Shown here in pieces: positions 16,347 to 25,423 of a stretch of DNA of 36,180 nt. Location of the stretch: NCBI GenBank assembly GCA_902578675.1, contig CACHDV010000013.1, forward strand, positions 1-36,180, read 5' to 3'. How positions within the stretch are numbered: position 1 is the first letter of the stretch; every line of letters starts with the position of its first letter. The position numbers and the translations under genes are program-made. The DNA comes from an uncultured Alphaproteobacteria bacterium (GTDB lineage Bacteria; Pseudomonadota; Alphaproteobacteria; Thalassobaculales; Thalassobaculaceae). Below the pieces are notes generated by a model, which worked only from the letters and a program-made list of their open reading frames with translations, ran no database searches and had not been told where the DNA came from.

Positions 16347-17171
16347 ATGATAAAAATCTTAGCCATCACAGATATTCACCACGGCCAATCGTTTGAAACA
16401 AAAAAGAGTGGCTCGGCTTTGTCATTATTAGACCGTTTTGTGCAGCATGCAAATCAAACTAAGCCTGATTTCATAGTTGACTTGGGCGACAGGATCAATG
16501 ATGTCGATCAGAAAACTGACTATCGATTGATGCAAGAGGTAGCAGAGAAATTTAGAGAAATTTCCATTCAAAGAGAGCATGTTTTGGGAAATCATGATGT
16601 TGCATTCCTAAGCAGTAAAGATAACGAAACCCTTTTAAATGCCCCCGTAGAAAGTAGAAGCTTTATTATGAGAAATTGGCATTTTATTTTTTGGTCACCC
16701 GATACACAATATTCTACAAAATCTGGTTTTCCTCAGGATACTAAAGCAGTTGATTGGTTGGAAACTACGCTTGAAAAGCATTCGGGACCAACCGCTCTTT
16801 TTTGCCATGTTCCGCAAGTTGCTGGAAATTTAGACGGAAATTATTGGTTTGAACAGAATCCCTGGGCAGCTGCCCTTCCTTATAAGGATCGCGTCCTGGA
16901 CATTCTTGCGGATCATCCGGGCATTCAGATTACTTTCGGTGGCCATTTACATTGGCCGAGATTAAATACATTGAATGGAATACATCACATTACCCTTCCT
17001 TCAATAATAGAGAGTTTCTTTTCAGGAGGAGCAGCCTGCGGCTCGTGGGCAGAGATATGCATCTCAGACGATCTAGCAATAAAGATTAACGGTCATCAAA
17101 ACCTGGAATGGAAATTACCTCTGAGAAAATATGGCGATAAATGGCCAACCCCAAGAATGGCTTCAAGGTAG
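16347..17171 (+). CDS. Calcineurin-like metallophosphoesterase
   Basis: A 274-residue cytoplasmic phosphoesterase with a complete dinuclear metal site: Asp9 and His11 in ITDIHH, Asp48 in DLGDR, Asn82-His83 in GNHD, a FCHVP block and GGHLHWPR near residue 205. Family members hydrolyse phosphodiesters or phosphomonoesters, including cyclic nucleotides and phosphonate-derived esters. There is no signal peptide. It begins 40 bases after folB and may be in the same transcript, but the folate connection is only positional. It converges on the radical SAM gene with a 15-base gap. The substrate is unknown. Confidence 0.87.
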   Translation: MIKILAITDIHHGQSFETKKSGSALSLLDRFVQHANQTKPDFIVDLGDRINDVDQKTDYRLMQEVAEKFREISIQREHVLGNHDVAFLSSKDNETLLNAPVESRSFIMRNWHFIFWSPDTQYSTKSGFPQDTKAVDWLETTLEKHSGPTALFCHVPQVAGNLDGNYWFEQNPWAAALPYKDRVLDILADHPGIQITFGGHLHWPRLNTLNGIHHITLPSIIESFFSGGAACGSWAEICISDDLAIKINGHQNLEWKLPLRKYGDKWPTPRMASR

Positions 17172-17186
17172 AACGACCTTAGTTTT

Positions 17187-18116
17187 TTAACTGCAAGAGG
17201 CACCGCCTAGAACACAAAATTTCGAACAGTGTTGATGATTTAAATATATCTTTTTACTAGCCTCAGACAGAGTTTTTCCTAATTCGAATTCCCTCTCGTA
17301 CGGTAGTAGAGTACAAGAGACGACAATGGGTCTTTTTTGTCCTTTTCGTTTTACAACCATTCGCGAAGATGCACACATTTGTGTTTCAGGTCTAACAGAG
17401 AGGATCTCCCAGCAATTCGTAGTTATTTCCGGTACATCCACTGTGATATCCATTTCTGGAAAGATAACTAACTCACTAGGATTATATGCATCTAGTTGCA
17501 GGCCAAGCTCGTCAAACAGGGTTTTATAACCTTCACGGCACTCGTTATCACTTTCTTGTGACAAACTTCGACCAGCGACATTTATTGTATATTTATTATC
17601 TCTCAACCACTTCAAACCTTTTATCATCGGATCCCAAGTTCCAACACCTCGCTCAACTTCATGCAGGTCTTTGTTATAGTGATCTATAGATACCCGAAAT
17701 ACTATTTTTTTTGCGCCAAAAACTTTTTTCAACTGCAGCAGCCCATCGATTTTGTTTTGCAGCGGCTTCATAGCATTCGTTAACACCATAATTGAAAGGT
17801 CTCGCCTTTGACATTCCCCCAGCATTTTTAAAAAGTCAGGGTTTAAAAACGGCTCGCCACCGGTGAAACCAATTTCACAGGTTTTGCCCGAAAGTTCCTC
17901 CAATTCGTCAAGAAATTCAACAACATCAGCGAGAGAGAGGTAAACCAGTCGATCATTTTTTGGCGAAGATTCTATGTAACAATTCGAGCACGCTATATTG
18001 CAGAGTGTACCTGTATTGAACCAGAGTGTTTTGAAACCATTAAATTCAACGAAAGCCCTTTGATCTCCATCTCTTGTTATTATCGGATTGGAAAATTTTA
18101 CCAACGTATTTGTCAT
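17187..18116 (-). CDS. Radical SAM protein of unknown function
   Basis: A 309-residue radical SAM enzyme. The [4Fe-4S] motif is Cys39-x3-Cys43-x2-Cys46 (CNIACSNCY), and the SAM-binding GFTGGEPFLNP lies near residue 105. The C-terminal part is cysteine-rich (NCWEIL, MCASS, VSCTLLP) and ends with HCSKFCVLGGASCS, which may bind an auxiliary cluster, though it is shorter than a canonical SPASM domain. ATG 18116 has AAGGA six bases before. It is transcribed alone between two unrelated plus-strand genes and no small precursor-peptide gene is evident beside it. A modifying role on a peptide, tRNA or small molecule is possible; I cannot choose. Confidence 0.82.
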   Translation of the reverse strand: MTNTLVKFSNPIITRDGDQRAFVEFNGFKTLWFNTGTLCNIACSNCYIESSPKNDRLVYLSLADVVEFLDELEELSGKTCEIGFTGGEPFLNPDFLKMLGECQRRDLSIMVLTNAMKPLQNKIDGLLQLKKVFGAKKIVFRVSIDHYNKDLHEVERGVGTWDPMIKGLKWLRDNKYTINVAGRSLSQESDNECREGYKTLFDELGLQLDAYNPSELVIFPEMDITVDVPEITTNCWEILSVRPETQMCASSRMVVKRKGQKRPIVVSCTLLPYEREFELGKTLSEASKKIYLNHQHCSKFCVLGGASCS

Positions 18117-18264
18117 GATAATCCTTAAATTGTCTATTTTCGACTAAAGCCCTTGTAAACGTCGCCGCTACTTCCACGTCTTAATTTATAATGCTAACGT
18201 TGGCCTACCTGATCGCAAGCAATTACATTTTTTACTTTACCAAAAAAACATTTACAGGCAATTG

Positions 18265-20511
18265 ATGAACGAAAATCAAAGTATTAATCGACCAGACAGT
18301 TCTGCAGAGAACCAAGCGCGCCGTCACGACAAGTTTTCGCAAAATTTAGTCGGCGCTACAACTCCCGACCTTAAATCATCTGTTGCCAAGCAAGACGCTG
18401 GCCGTGAATTCAAAATCGTATCAGAATTTAAGCCATCCGGGGATCAACCGTCAGCTATTTTTGAATTAACAGATGGCTTAAAAAACTCAGCATGGGATCA
18501 AGTTCTCCTAGGTGTAACTGGCTCTGGAAAAACATTTAGTATGGCTCATGTCATACAAAACGTGCAACGACCTACTTTAATCTTAGCACCTAATAAAACA
18601 CTAGCTGCTCAACTTTTTGGGGAAATGAAAGCTTTTTTCCCAGACAATGCTGTAGAGTACTTTGTTTCCTATTATGATTATTATTTACCTGAGGCCTATG
18701 TTCCTCGTACCGATACCTATGTTGAAAAGGAAGCTTCTATCAATGAACAGATAGATCGAATGAGGCACTCTGCAACACGAGCACTACTGGAACGTGAAGA
18801 CGTAATAATTGTGGCTTCCGTTTCTAGTATTTACGGCATTGGAGCGGTTGAGACATATGGAAATATGACCGTTATACTCAAGGTTGGGTCATCTCTAGAA
18901 CCTCAAGACCTGCGAAAACGGCTAGTAGAGTTACAATACCGCAGAAACGACACAAATTTTCAGCGCGGTTGTTTTAGAGTACGAGGCGACACCTTAGAGA
19001 TTTTTCCTGCTCACCTAGAAGATAGAGCCTGGCGGCTTTCTTTTTTTGGAGAAGACCTAGAGAGTATTGAGGAGTTTGATCCCCTGACTGGCGAAAAAAC
19101 ATCAGAATTAGAGCAAGTCAGAGTCTTTGCTAACTCGCATTATGTGACCCCAAAACCTACACTTAACCAGGCAATCAATGAAATAAAAATTGAATTAAAA
19201 GCACGTCTTAAAGAGCTGCACGAAAATAGCATGTTACTGGAGGCACAACGCCTAGAACAAAGAACTACATTTGATCTAGAAATGATAGCAGCCACAGGTT
19301 CTTGCGCTGGAATTGAAAATTACTCCCGGTATCTCTCCGGCAGAGAGGCCGGGCAGGCACCGCCTACTCTTTTCGAATACTTACCCGAGAATGCCCTTTT
19401 AATGGTGGACGAAAGCCACGTGACCGTGCCGCAAATAGGAGCGATGTATAAAGGGGACTTTGCCAGAAAATCAACCCTGTCACAATATGGCTTCCGACTT
19501 CCCTCTTGCTTAGACAACCGTCCATTAAAATTTGAAGAGTGGGACGTGATGCGACCCCAAACAATTTTTGTTTCTGCAACCCCAGGTCCCTGGGAGTTAG
19601 AAAAAACAGCTGGAGTATTCACCGAACAGCTAGTGAGGCCAACAGGTCTGATAGATCCAGTTTGCATAGTTCGGCCAACAAAAAGCCAGGTGGACGATGT
19701 TATAGCCGAATGTAAAAACTGTGCGGAGCTTGGACAACGTGTCCTTATAACAACACTCACAAAAAGAATGGCCGAAGACTTAACCGAATATATGTTAGAG
19801 GCGCAAGTTAAGGTCCGTTACATTCACTCAGATATTGATACGCTCGAGCGAATTGAAATTATACGTGATTTAAGGTTGGGTGTTTTCGACGTATTGATAG
19901 GAATAAATTTACTTCGAGAAGGATTAGATATTCCGGAGTGTTCACTCGTTGCAATTCTAGATGCGGATAAGGAAGGCTACTTAAGATCACGCACCTCATT
20001 AGTACAAACCATAGGGAGAGCAGCTCGGAACGTCGATGGCCGGGTGATACTTTATGCGGACAACCTCACAGGAAGTCTTGAATATGCCATAAATGAGACG
20101 GAACGTCGCCGCAAAAAACAAAGTGAATACAACTTAAAACACGGTATTACCCCAGAGTCGGTAAAAAAGAATATTGGTGATATTCTTGAAAGTGTCTATG
20201 AACGAAGTGACCGAATAACAATTGATGCCGGCGAGAGTGGCAGCGAGCTGGTAGATAAAGATTTAAAAACAATCATAAAGGAATTTGAAGTCCAAATGAA
20301 AGAGGCGGCCGCAAACTTGGAATTTGAGGAGGCTGCTCGGTTAAGAGATGAAATTAAACGCCTGGAGGCCGCAGAGCTAGGCATGACTATAGACGGCAAG
20401 CCATTACCGAGAGGCGGAGTGATAAGATTATCGTCAGCCAAGTCTTCTAAGGCTAGAAATATTGCTCCCAACCCGAAGAAATCAAGACAAAAACAGCGCG
20501 CGCGACGGTGA
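18265..20511 (+). CDS. uvrB: Excinuclease ABC subunit B
   Basis: A 748-residue UvrB, the DNA-helicase-like damage-verifying subunit. Walker A GVTGSGKT is at 83-90, the beta-hairpin region [17 protein letters not shown] follows, [10 protein letters not shown] and [19 protein letters not shown] are motifs of the second RecA-like domain, and a UVR motif ([15 protein letters not shown]) for UvrC docking is near the C terminus. The family core begins at about residue 49 ([17 protein letters not shown]), so the protein has a polar N-terminal extension of about 45 residues and a basic tail. I chose ATG 18265; a TTG lies immediately before. Confidence 0.96.
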   Translation: MNENQSINRPDSSAENQARRHDKFSQNLVGATTPDLKSSVAKQDAGREFKIVSEFKPSGDQPSAIFELTDGLKNSAWDQVLLGVTGSGKTFSMAHVIQNVQRPTLILAPNKTLAAQLFGEMKAFFPDNAVEYFVSYYDYYLPEAYVPRTDTYVEKEASINEQIDRMRHSATRALLEREDVIIVASVSSIYGIGAVETYGNMTVILKVGSSLEPQDLRKRLVELQYRRNDTNFQRGCFRVRGDTLEIFPAHLEDRAWRLSFFGEDLESIEEFDPLTGEKTSELEQVRVFANSHYVTPKPTLNQAINEIKIELKARLKELHENSMLLEAQRLEQRTTFDLEMIAATGSCAGIENYSRYLSGREAGQAPPTLFEYLPENALLMVDESHVTVPQIGAMYKGDFARKSTLSQYGFRLPSCLDNRPLKFEEWDVMRPQTIFVSATPGPWELEKTAGVFTEQLVRPTGLIDPVCIVRPTKSQVDDVIAECKNCAELGQRVLITTLTKRMAEDLTEYMLEAQVKVRYIHSDIDTLERIEIIRDLRLGVFDVLIGINLLREGLDIPECSLVAILDADKEGYLRSRTSLVQTIGRAARNVDGRVILYADNLTGSLEYAINETERRRKKQSEYNLKHGITPESVKKNIGDILESVYERSDRITIDAGESGSELVDKDLKTIIKEFEVQMKEAAANLEFEEAARLRDEIKRLEAAELGMTIDGKPLPRGGVIRLSSAKSSKARNIAPNPKKSRQKQRARR

Positions 20512-20531
20512 TAATCAACGGAGATCTTAGA

Positions 20532-21299
20532 ATGGGCAGAAATATCGGTTTAATTACAGGCGCAGCATCCGGAATAGGACTAAAAACAGTAAAACGTCTC
20601 TTAAAAAAAGGTTGGGGGATCTACGGTCTGGACAATGATAAAAATGGTTTGGAACAGTCTTCAGAAGAGATAGATAATTCTAACTACATTGCAAAACCAT
20701 GTGACTTAAGAAGTGAGGAAGCTCTTAAAAAGATTTTTGCCGAAATACAGAAAAATCAGCAAAAAATTAATGCACTAATCGCGTGCGCGGGCGTTTTGAA
20801 ACTGGGGACATTGGAAGATATGTCTACAGAGGATTTTGATGCAGTGTTTGATATTAACGTTAGAGGTTTGTGGTTATCTGCAAGAGAAGCTCTTCCCTTT
20901 TTGAAAAATGCAGCCAGTTGCGGCGAACTTTCTAGAATTATTTTACTATCGTCAGTTTCAGCATTGCGACCTAAGATAGATAGTGGGGCTTACTCGGCTT
21001 CAAAGGCGGCCGTTAGTCAGCTCACTAGAGTACTATCTGTTGAATGCGCAAAGTATGGAATTACGGTGAATGCCATAGCGCCAGGAACTGTAAACACACC
21101 TATGGTCAACAAAAAGAATACTCCCCAAAGCCAAGGAAATTGGAGGCCGTCTGGTCCTTCTCCCCTTGGTAGAATTGCCGAGCCATCAGATATAGCAAAT
21201 GTAATTGAATTTCTTTTGTCAAAAGATGCATCCTACGTAACAGGAACGACGATACCCGTAGACGGTGGTACACAAGCCGCTTTCATACCGCCAACTTAA
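20532..21299 (+). CDS. Short-chain dehydrogenase/reductase
   Basis: A 255-residue classical SDR. It has LITGAASGIG for NAD(P) binding, an Asp-rich YGLDNDK segment suggesting NAD(H) preference, ACAGVL in place of NNAG, and a full catalytic set (SSVSAL with Ser, then YSASK). The C-terminal GTTIPVDGGTQAAF is typical of FabG-like enzymes. The start is ATG 20532, which has GGAG eight bases before; a GTG at 20508 overlapping the uvrB stop is less likely. It is probably co-transcribed with uvrB, but no functional link is known. The substrate is unknown. Confidence 0.88.
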   Translation: MGRNIGLITGAASGIGLKTVKRLLKKGWGIYGLDNDKNGLEQSSEEIDNSNYIAKPCDLRSEEALKKIFAEIQKNQQKINALIACAGVLKLGTLEDMSTEDFDAVFDINVRGLWLSAREALPFLKNAASCGELSRIILLSSVSALRPKIDSGAYSASKAAVSQLTRVLSVECAKYGITVNAIAPGTVNTPMVNKKNTPQSQGNWRPSGPSPLGRIAEPSDIANVIEFLLSKDASYVTGTTIPVDGGTQAAFIPPT

Positions 21300-21323
21300 T
21301 TTAATAACTCTAGTAATTAAATT
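21298..21323. repeat. AT-rich inverted repeat after the SDR gene
   Basis: AATTTAATAACT and AGTAATTAAATT face each other across a two-base spacer, matching at 11 of 12 positions and overlapping the SDR stop codon. The arms are too AT-rich, and the following T-run too short, for a confident intrinsic terminator. An operator for the following gene is the other option. Confidence 0.4.
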
Positions 21324-21414
21324 CAGGAAACTGCCCAAAACCATAAAGAGTATTAACGTATTTACTAATATGATAGTTTAAGAAATTAACAATATTTTTC
21401 TGGATAAACGTACT

Positions 21415-22047
21415 ATGTCCGAGCCCGAAAAAGGAAATGAAGCCGAATTATCGAGAGAGATTTTGCTTGATAAAATCAAGATTCTAGAGGATAGACTTTT
21501 ACAAAAAGAAGAATTGATTGAGATCTTGAAGGAGTATAATCAAAAATTTACAAGGCAATGCGAAAAACTGACAAGCATTCTCGAAAAACAACAGCAAAAC
21601 GGATTGAACGAACGTGAACAATTTCTATTGAAGAAAGTTGAACAAATAATTTCCAAAAACAGTTCCGGGACTGACTATGAGGAGAGCGCAATTAGCGATA
21701 TCAAACGGTCGGTTACAGGACATAAAAACCTCAGCGCCTTTTCAGCTACTGGAGACCCAATAACTTCCGCTGCAAAAGAGATTAAGTTTTACCGAGATTT
21801 TTATAACGTGGAAGATACGGAGGATGACAAGGTAAATTCAAAGTCATCAAATACCACCAATCCATTCCAAAAGACGATTGAACGGATAAAAACTTCGGAA
21901 CCACATGAAAACGATCCGGGTCAACTTCAATCACCCCCAAGAAATCTAATGACAGAATCACGGGGAGATGAGCTTGATGAGTCAATTAACAAAACGATGA
22001 ACTCCCATTCCTTAGCGAAACCTAAGGGACGTTTAAAAATCCGTTGA
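21415..22047 (+). CDS. Hypothetical coiled-coil protein
   Basis: I do not recognise this 210-residue protein. Residues about 8-78 are rich in Leu, Ile, Glu, Lys and Gln with heptad-like spacing (e.g. ILLDKIKILEDRLLQKEELI), predicting a coiled coil. Residues 80-210 are rich in Ser, Thr, Asn, Asp and Glu and look disordered, with one hydrophobic-aromatic patch (KEIKFYRDFYNVED), and it ends with a basic tail KPKGRLKIR. There is no signal peptide and no membrane segment. The frame is a good coding candidate because it is long, has ATG and lies without overlap between neighbours; no clear ribosome site precedes it. It converges on the FAH-type gene with a 21-base gap. Confidence 0.65.
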   Translation: MSEPEKGNEAELSREILLDKIKILEDRLLQKEELIEILKEYNQKFTRQCEKLTSILEKQQQNGLNEREQFLLKKVEQIISKNSSGTDYEESAISDIKRSVTGHKNLSAFSATGDPITSAAKEIKFYRDFYNVEDTEDDKVNSKSSNTTNPFQKTIERIKTSEPHENDPGQLQSPPRNLMTESRGDELDESINKTMNSHSLAKPKGRLKIR

Positions 22048-22068
22048 ACGCTTTCACCAAAACAGGCC

Positions 22069-22857
22069 TTATTCTATCGCAACGCTAATAGAACCAAGTT
22101 TTCCGAAGTCAGCAACCACATTATCACCTTGTTTAATTGGAATAGGTGTTGTGCAACTACCCGTTGTCACCACAGCTTTATTTTTTATTGGTATTTTGTT
22201 TTGAGAAAGCTCGTTTATCAACCATGTCAACGCGGTTATTGGATGGCGTAAGACATTGGCCCCAGAACCAAAGTTTTTTGTACTAGGGCTGGTTGATATT
22301 GTGACTTTTTGCTTGGCCAAATCAGTTTCTCTCCAATTAAATTCCACTTCATTTCCGATTATAAACTGATGCGCGCAAGCATTATCTACGATCAATTTAT
22401 ACTCTCCTACTTTCTCAAAATGCTCAAATCGAGAATTTGGTAATTCAATCGCTAGATGAAGCTTATCAATTGCTTCAAATACCTCATTTTCGGTGTAAAG
22501 GCCTTGTTTTGGTTGCAAACGTTTGCCCATACTAAATGCAAACTCGGGCTCAGCGACTGCCATCCTGTTGTTTTCAAATATGAGTTTAGACCCGGATGCA
22601 TAGGAATTTTCATGCAACAAAAGTCCCGCGATAGGCGCACTGACCCCAATATGTTTTTGGCCGGCTTCGCTTGTCGCCGCGATCTTCCATCCAAAAATTG
22701 GTTTTGAACTCAAGCCTGCATATTCCATTTGAATTTGATAAGCCTCTAATCGGTTGGATGGCGCTAAATCTTCCGGAAAATCCTTCAATGCATGACCGTT
22801 TTGCCATGCTTCCCAGATGAGACTTGAGGCTCGCTTTTTTTTGCTTTTGCTTATCAC
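22069..22857 (-). CDS. 2-keto-4-pentenoate hydratase / FAH family protein
   Basis: A 262-residue member of the MhpD branch of the fumarylacetoacetate hydrolase superfamily. FGWKIAATS, the metal-binding AEPEFAF block, ELPNSRF and the terminal TTGSCTTPIPIKQGDNVVADFG are diagnostic. Such enzymes hydrate 2-hydroxydienoates or decarboxylate oxaloacetate-like keto acids in meta-cleavage pathways. The start is GTG 22857 with a G-run (GGGGGGA) just upstream. It follows the SDR gene by 18 bases on the same strand, forming a two-gene unit. No ring-cleavage dioxygenase is in the window, so aromatic degradation is not proven. Confidence 0.85.
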   Translation of the reverse strand: MISKSKKKRASSLIWEAWQNGHALKDFPEDLAPSNRLEAYQIQMEYAGLSSKPIFGWKIAATSEAGQKHIGVSAPIAGLLLHENSYASGSKLIFENNRMAVAEPEFAFSMGKRLQPKQGLYTENEVFEAIDKLHLAIELPNSRFEHFEKVGEYKLIVDNACAHQFIIGNEVEFNWRETDLAKQKVTISTSPSTKNFGSGANVLRHPITALTWLINELSQNKIPIKNKAVVTTGSCTTPIPIKQGDNVVADFGKLGSISVAIE

Positions 22858-22875
22858 TGTAATCCCCCCTACACC

Positions 22876-23589
22876 CTACCAGTTTTCGGCATGTGGTCGT
22901 ATCTCAACATCAAAACTCCACGCCCCCTTTGACTGATTTGCAACATGGAAGACCTCATCAGCTATTTCTTCTGGTTTTATAAAAAAATCATCTGGTTTGC
23001 CGGGATATCTTTTGCGCGTCCACCTCAAATCTATAACTGCATCTATAGTGACGTATGCGACATGCACGCCTTTAGGACCAGCCTCCCGAGCAATTGATTG
23101 TGCCAGTATTCGTTGAGCTGCTTTCGTCGGAGCGAAAGCCGCATAGCCGGCTCGCCCCCGGTGGGCGGCCGTATTACCCGTACAAATCAATGAACCATAG
23201 CCTACCTCCATCATTTTAGGCAGGGTGAATTGCGCTAAATGTAAAAGGGCCATGGTGTTGACCTGAAACGTTTTTTCAAGATCGCTGGGGTCGATTTCCA
23301 TAAATGTCCCCCAGGCCCCAGACACGGCATTATGAATAACAACAGACGGATGCCCTAAATCTTTGGAAATTTTTTTCAAAGTTTCTTTTAAGGCTGCCGT
23401 GACTGTTACATCGCAAGGAAAAGCGTGCGCATTCTCAATTTCGCTTTCAAGTTGTTCAAGTCGGTCACCCCGACGAGCTAACATCGCTACTGAGTAGCCC
23501 GAGCTCGCGAATTTACGTGCTATTGCATTTCCAGTTCCCCAACCAACACCTGTAATGACGCAAGTTTTCTTACCCAAAACGATCTCCAT
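22876..23589 (-). CDS. Atypical SDR lacking the catalytic Ser and Tyr
   Basis: A 237-residue SDR-fold protein. The cofactor motif is present (VITGVGWGTG, 11-20), but the usual YxxxK is FAPTK (Phe152, Lys156), and the position of the catalytic Ser (13 residues earlier) is Asn139. NNAG is HNAVSGAW. I recall a subfamily of proteobacterial SDRs with FAxxK and TGATAS-like segments, so the change is probably ancestral and not a recent mutation. It may use a different acid, bind substrate without redox chemistry, or act as a partner of the FAH-type enzyme encoded 18 bases downstream. It diverges from another SDR across a 188-base gap. Confidence 0.85.
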   Translation of the reverse strand: MEIVLGKKTCVITGVGWGTGNAIARKFASSGYSVAMLARRGDRLEQLESEIENAHAFPCDVTVTAALKETLKKISKDLGHPSVVIHNAVSGAWGTFMEIDPSDLEKTFQVNTMALLHLAQFTLPKMMEVGYGSLICTGNTAAHRGRAGYAAFAPTKAAQRILAQSIAREAGPKGVHVAYVTIDAVIDLRWTRKRYPGKPDDFFIKPEEIADEVFHVANQSKGAWSFDVEIRPHAENW

Positions 23590-23777
23590 CTGCTCTTTAA
23601 ACTTCCAAATGATAATTTATAGAGTCAAGCACAGGGATCCTAAATATGATTCCATTCTAATCAGCTTTATTTGACAAGGTTTCAATGCAACGATGAACAC
23701 GTTTTAAAAACATAAATATATTGGTTGCGCACCTGACGGAGATTTGGGTGCATCAAAGTTATTGGGAGTTAACAAAA

Positions 23778-24560
23778 ATGTCTGATTACATACAAACAGC
23801 TCTTGTTACGGGCGCTGGAAACGGAATTGGCCGTGCTACAGCAATAGCTTTGGCTAAGTCTGGTCGACAAGTAAGCTGTGCCGATATTAAAATGGATGAC
23901 GCGCAACGAACTGCTGACGCGATAAAGCAGCAAGGGGGAACTGCGCATGCGGTAAGTGCAGATGTGGGGTCAATCTCTGAAATTGAGGCCATGATAAAAG
24001 AAACTCTGTCTGTTTGTGGATCGCTAGATATCATCGTGAACAATGCCGGCATTACTCGAGCAGCATATATCATGGATCTCACTGAAGAGGATTGGGATAG
24101 AATTCATAGGGTCAACGCAAAGGGGGTTTTCTTTTGCCTACAGGGCGCCGCTCGACAAATGATTGAGCAAGGTCTAGGGGGTCGAATAATCAACATAGCA
24201 TCCATTGCCGGGAAAGGTTTCTCGGGTACATCAAACGCCGCTTATTCAGCGAGTAAAGGAGCTGTAATTAGTCTAACCCGTACTGCTGCCCAGCAACTTG
24301 CAAGACATGATATAAACGTGAATTCCATTTGTCCGGGCGTTACCACAACTGAAATAGTGGAAAAACTCTCAGTAGATAGGGCAAAGGCCCAGGGTATTAC
24401 TAAAGAGGAAATGATGAAAGAGATGAGCAAAGACATACCGCTTCAACGCGCTAATGAACCCGAAGATATCGCGGCGATGGCTGTATTTTTGGCGTCAGAT
24501 GGTGCCCGAAATATTACAGGGCAATCCTTCAACGTAGACGGCGGATTAATAACCAGTTAA
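23778..24560 (+). CDS. FabG-like short-chain dehydrogenase
   Basis: A 260-residue classical SDR with all motifs: LVTGAGNGIG, SCADIK with an Asp that favours NAD(H), NNAG, Ser in NIASIAG, and YSASK, then ITGQSFNVDGG at the C terminus. It most resembles polyol or 3-hydroxyacyl dehydrogenases; the substrate is not readable. The start is ATG 23778, preceded by GGGAG nine bases upstream; an in-frame upstream start at 23721 would add 19 unsupported residues. It is the first gene of the plus-strand arm with the GntR regulator and two MaoC-like genes. Confidence 0.9.
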   Translation: MSDYIQTALVTGAGNGIGRATAIALAKSGRQVSCADIKMDDAQRTADAIKQQGGTAHAVSADVGSISEIEAMIKETLSVCGSLDIIVNNAGITRAAYIMDLTEEDWDRIHRVNAKGVFFCLQGAARQMIEQGLGGRIINIASIAGKGFSGTSNAAYSASKGAVISLTRTAAQQLARHDINVNSICPGVTTTEIVEKLSVDRAKAQGITKEEMMKEMSKDIPLQRANEPEDIAAMAVFLASDGARNITGQSFNVDGGLITS

Positions 24561-24587
24561 TAATGCTATTACCGATTCAATAGTTAT

Positions 24588-24595
24588 GTATAGTC
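24588..24595. promoter_or_regulatory. Weak HutC-type operator half-match before the GntR gene
   Basis: GTATAGTC lies about 50 bases before the regulator start. The general HutC-subfamily operator is GT-N-TA-N-AC; this has one mismatch. A single weak match in AT-rich DNA is poor evidence, but autoregulation is common in this family. Confidence 0.15.
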
Positions 24596-24646
24596 ATTAA
24601 TAAAATTTTTAGTGCTAATTTGAAAAAAACAGTCAGGATGGGCTAG

Positions 24647-25363
24647 TTGGCGATAAAGAAGAAGATATCTAAGGCCACGATATTTCAAACTGTGCGTTCT
24701 AGCTTGATTAATGCTGTTAACTCCCGTGATTTAAAAATTGGCGAAAGACTGCCAACCGAAGCGGAGCTGGCTATTTTTTTTGGTGCTTCGCGGCCAACCA
24801 TTAATAAGGTCCTACGTTCTCTGGCTCAGGACGGCTTCCTCGAGACGCGAAAAAGAGGTGGTACAATCGTGTTGGAGCCAAAAGGGATTAACATCTCGTT
24901 AATGGAGATATCTGACCATGTATCAAAAATCAAAAAGTCCTATCATTTTGTCCTCGAAAAATGTTTTAAAGGCAGCAATGGGTCTGGGGGTATCCACTGG
25001 CCAGGTGTTATCGAGGAAACGCCCATATTTGTGATTGAATGCGTACACTTCAGTGATAATATTCCAATACAACACGAAAAAAGGTTTATTAACCTTCATT
25101 CAGCGCCCGAGGCTGACTCTGTTGATTTTTCATCCGTTTCCCCGGGTAAATGGATCAAGAATTACATTCCTTTTCCTACCGTAACACAAGAATTAGGGGC
25201 TGTCGGGGCAGGCAATTCGCTGTCGGATTTACTTCGTGTAAGACGGGCAACTCCTTGTATTGGCATACGGCAACTTATTAAAAAAAATGATGAATTTATT
25301 AGCTTTGCAGAACTTACCTCGCCGGCTGGACGTTTTCAAATTTACAGCCTATATGAACCATAG
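24647..25363 (+). CDS. GntR-family (HutC/UTRA type) transcriptional regulator
   Basis: A 238-residue regulator. The N-terminal winged helix-turn-helix covers about residues 10-82 (RLPTEAELAIFFGASRPTIN, then the wing TRKRGGTIVL), and a UTRA effector domain follows (about 95-235). The start is TTG 24647 with AGGA eight bases before. It sits inside the cluster, between an SDR and two MaoC-like genes, and probably controls the divergent promoters at 23590-23777 and its own transcript. The ligand is unknown; it may be an acid handled by the cluster enzymes. The UTRA part is divergent from the histidine-type HutC. Confidence 0.88.
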   Translation: MAIKKKISKATIFQTVRSSLINAVNSRDLKIGERLPTEAELAIFFGASRPTINKVLRSLAQDGFLETRKRGGTIVLEPKGINISLMEISDHVSKIKKSYHFVLEKCFKGSNGSGGIHWPGVIEETPIFVIECVHFSDNIPIQHEKRFINLHSAPEADSVDFSSVSPGKWIKNYIPFPTVTQELGAVGAGNSLSDLLRVRRATPCIGIRQLIKKNDEFISFAELTSPAGRFQIYSLYEP

Positions 25364-25423
25364 GCACTTGATTTTAAAATGAATAAGCGCACATCATCTG
25401 TAATAAATTCCTGAGGATGAAAA

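Noticed and set aside
17172-17186. Intrinsic terminator between the metallophosphoesterase and radical SAM genes
   Set aside because: A T-run is present (TAGTTTTTT) but no stable GC-rich stem precedes it.
19320-19760. Antisense 146-codon frame inside uvrB
   Set aside because: It lies opposite essential UvrB motifs and shows no protein-like features.
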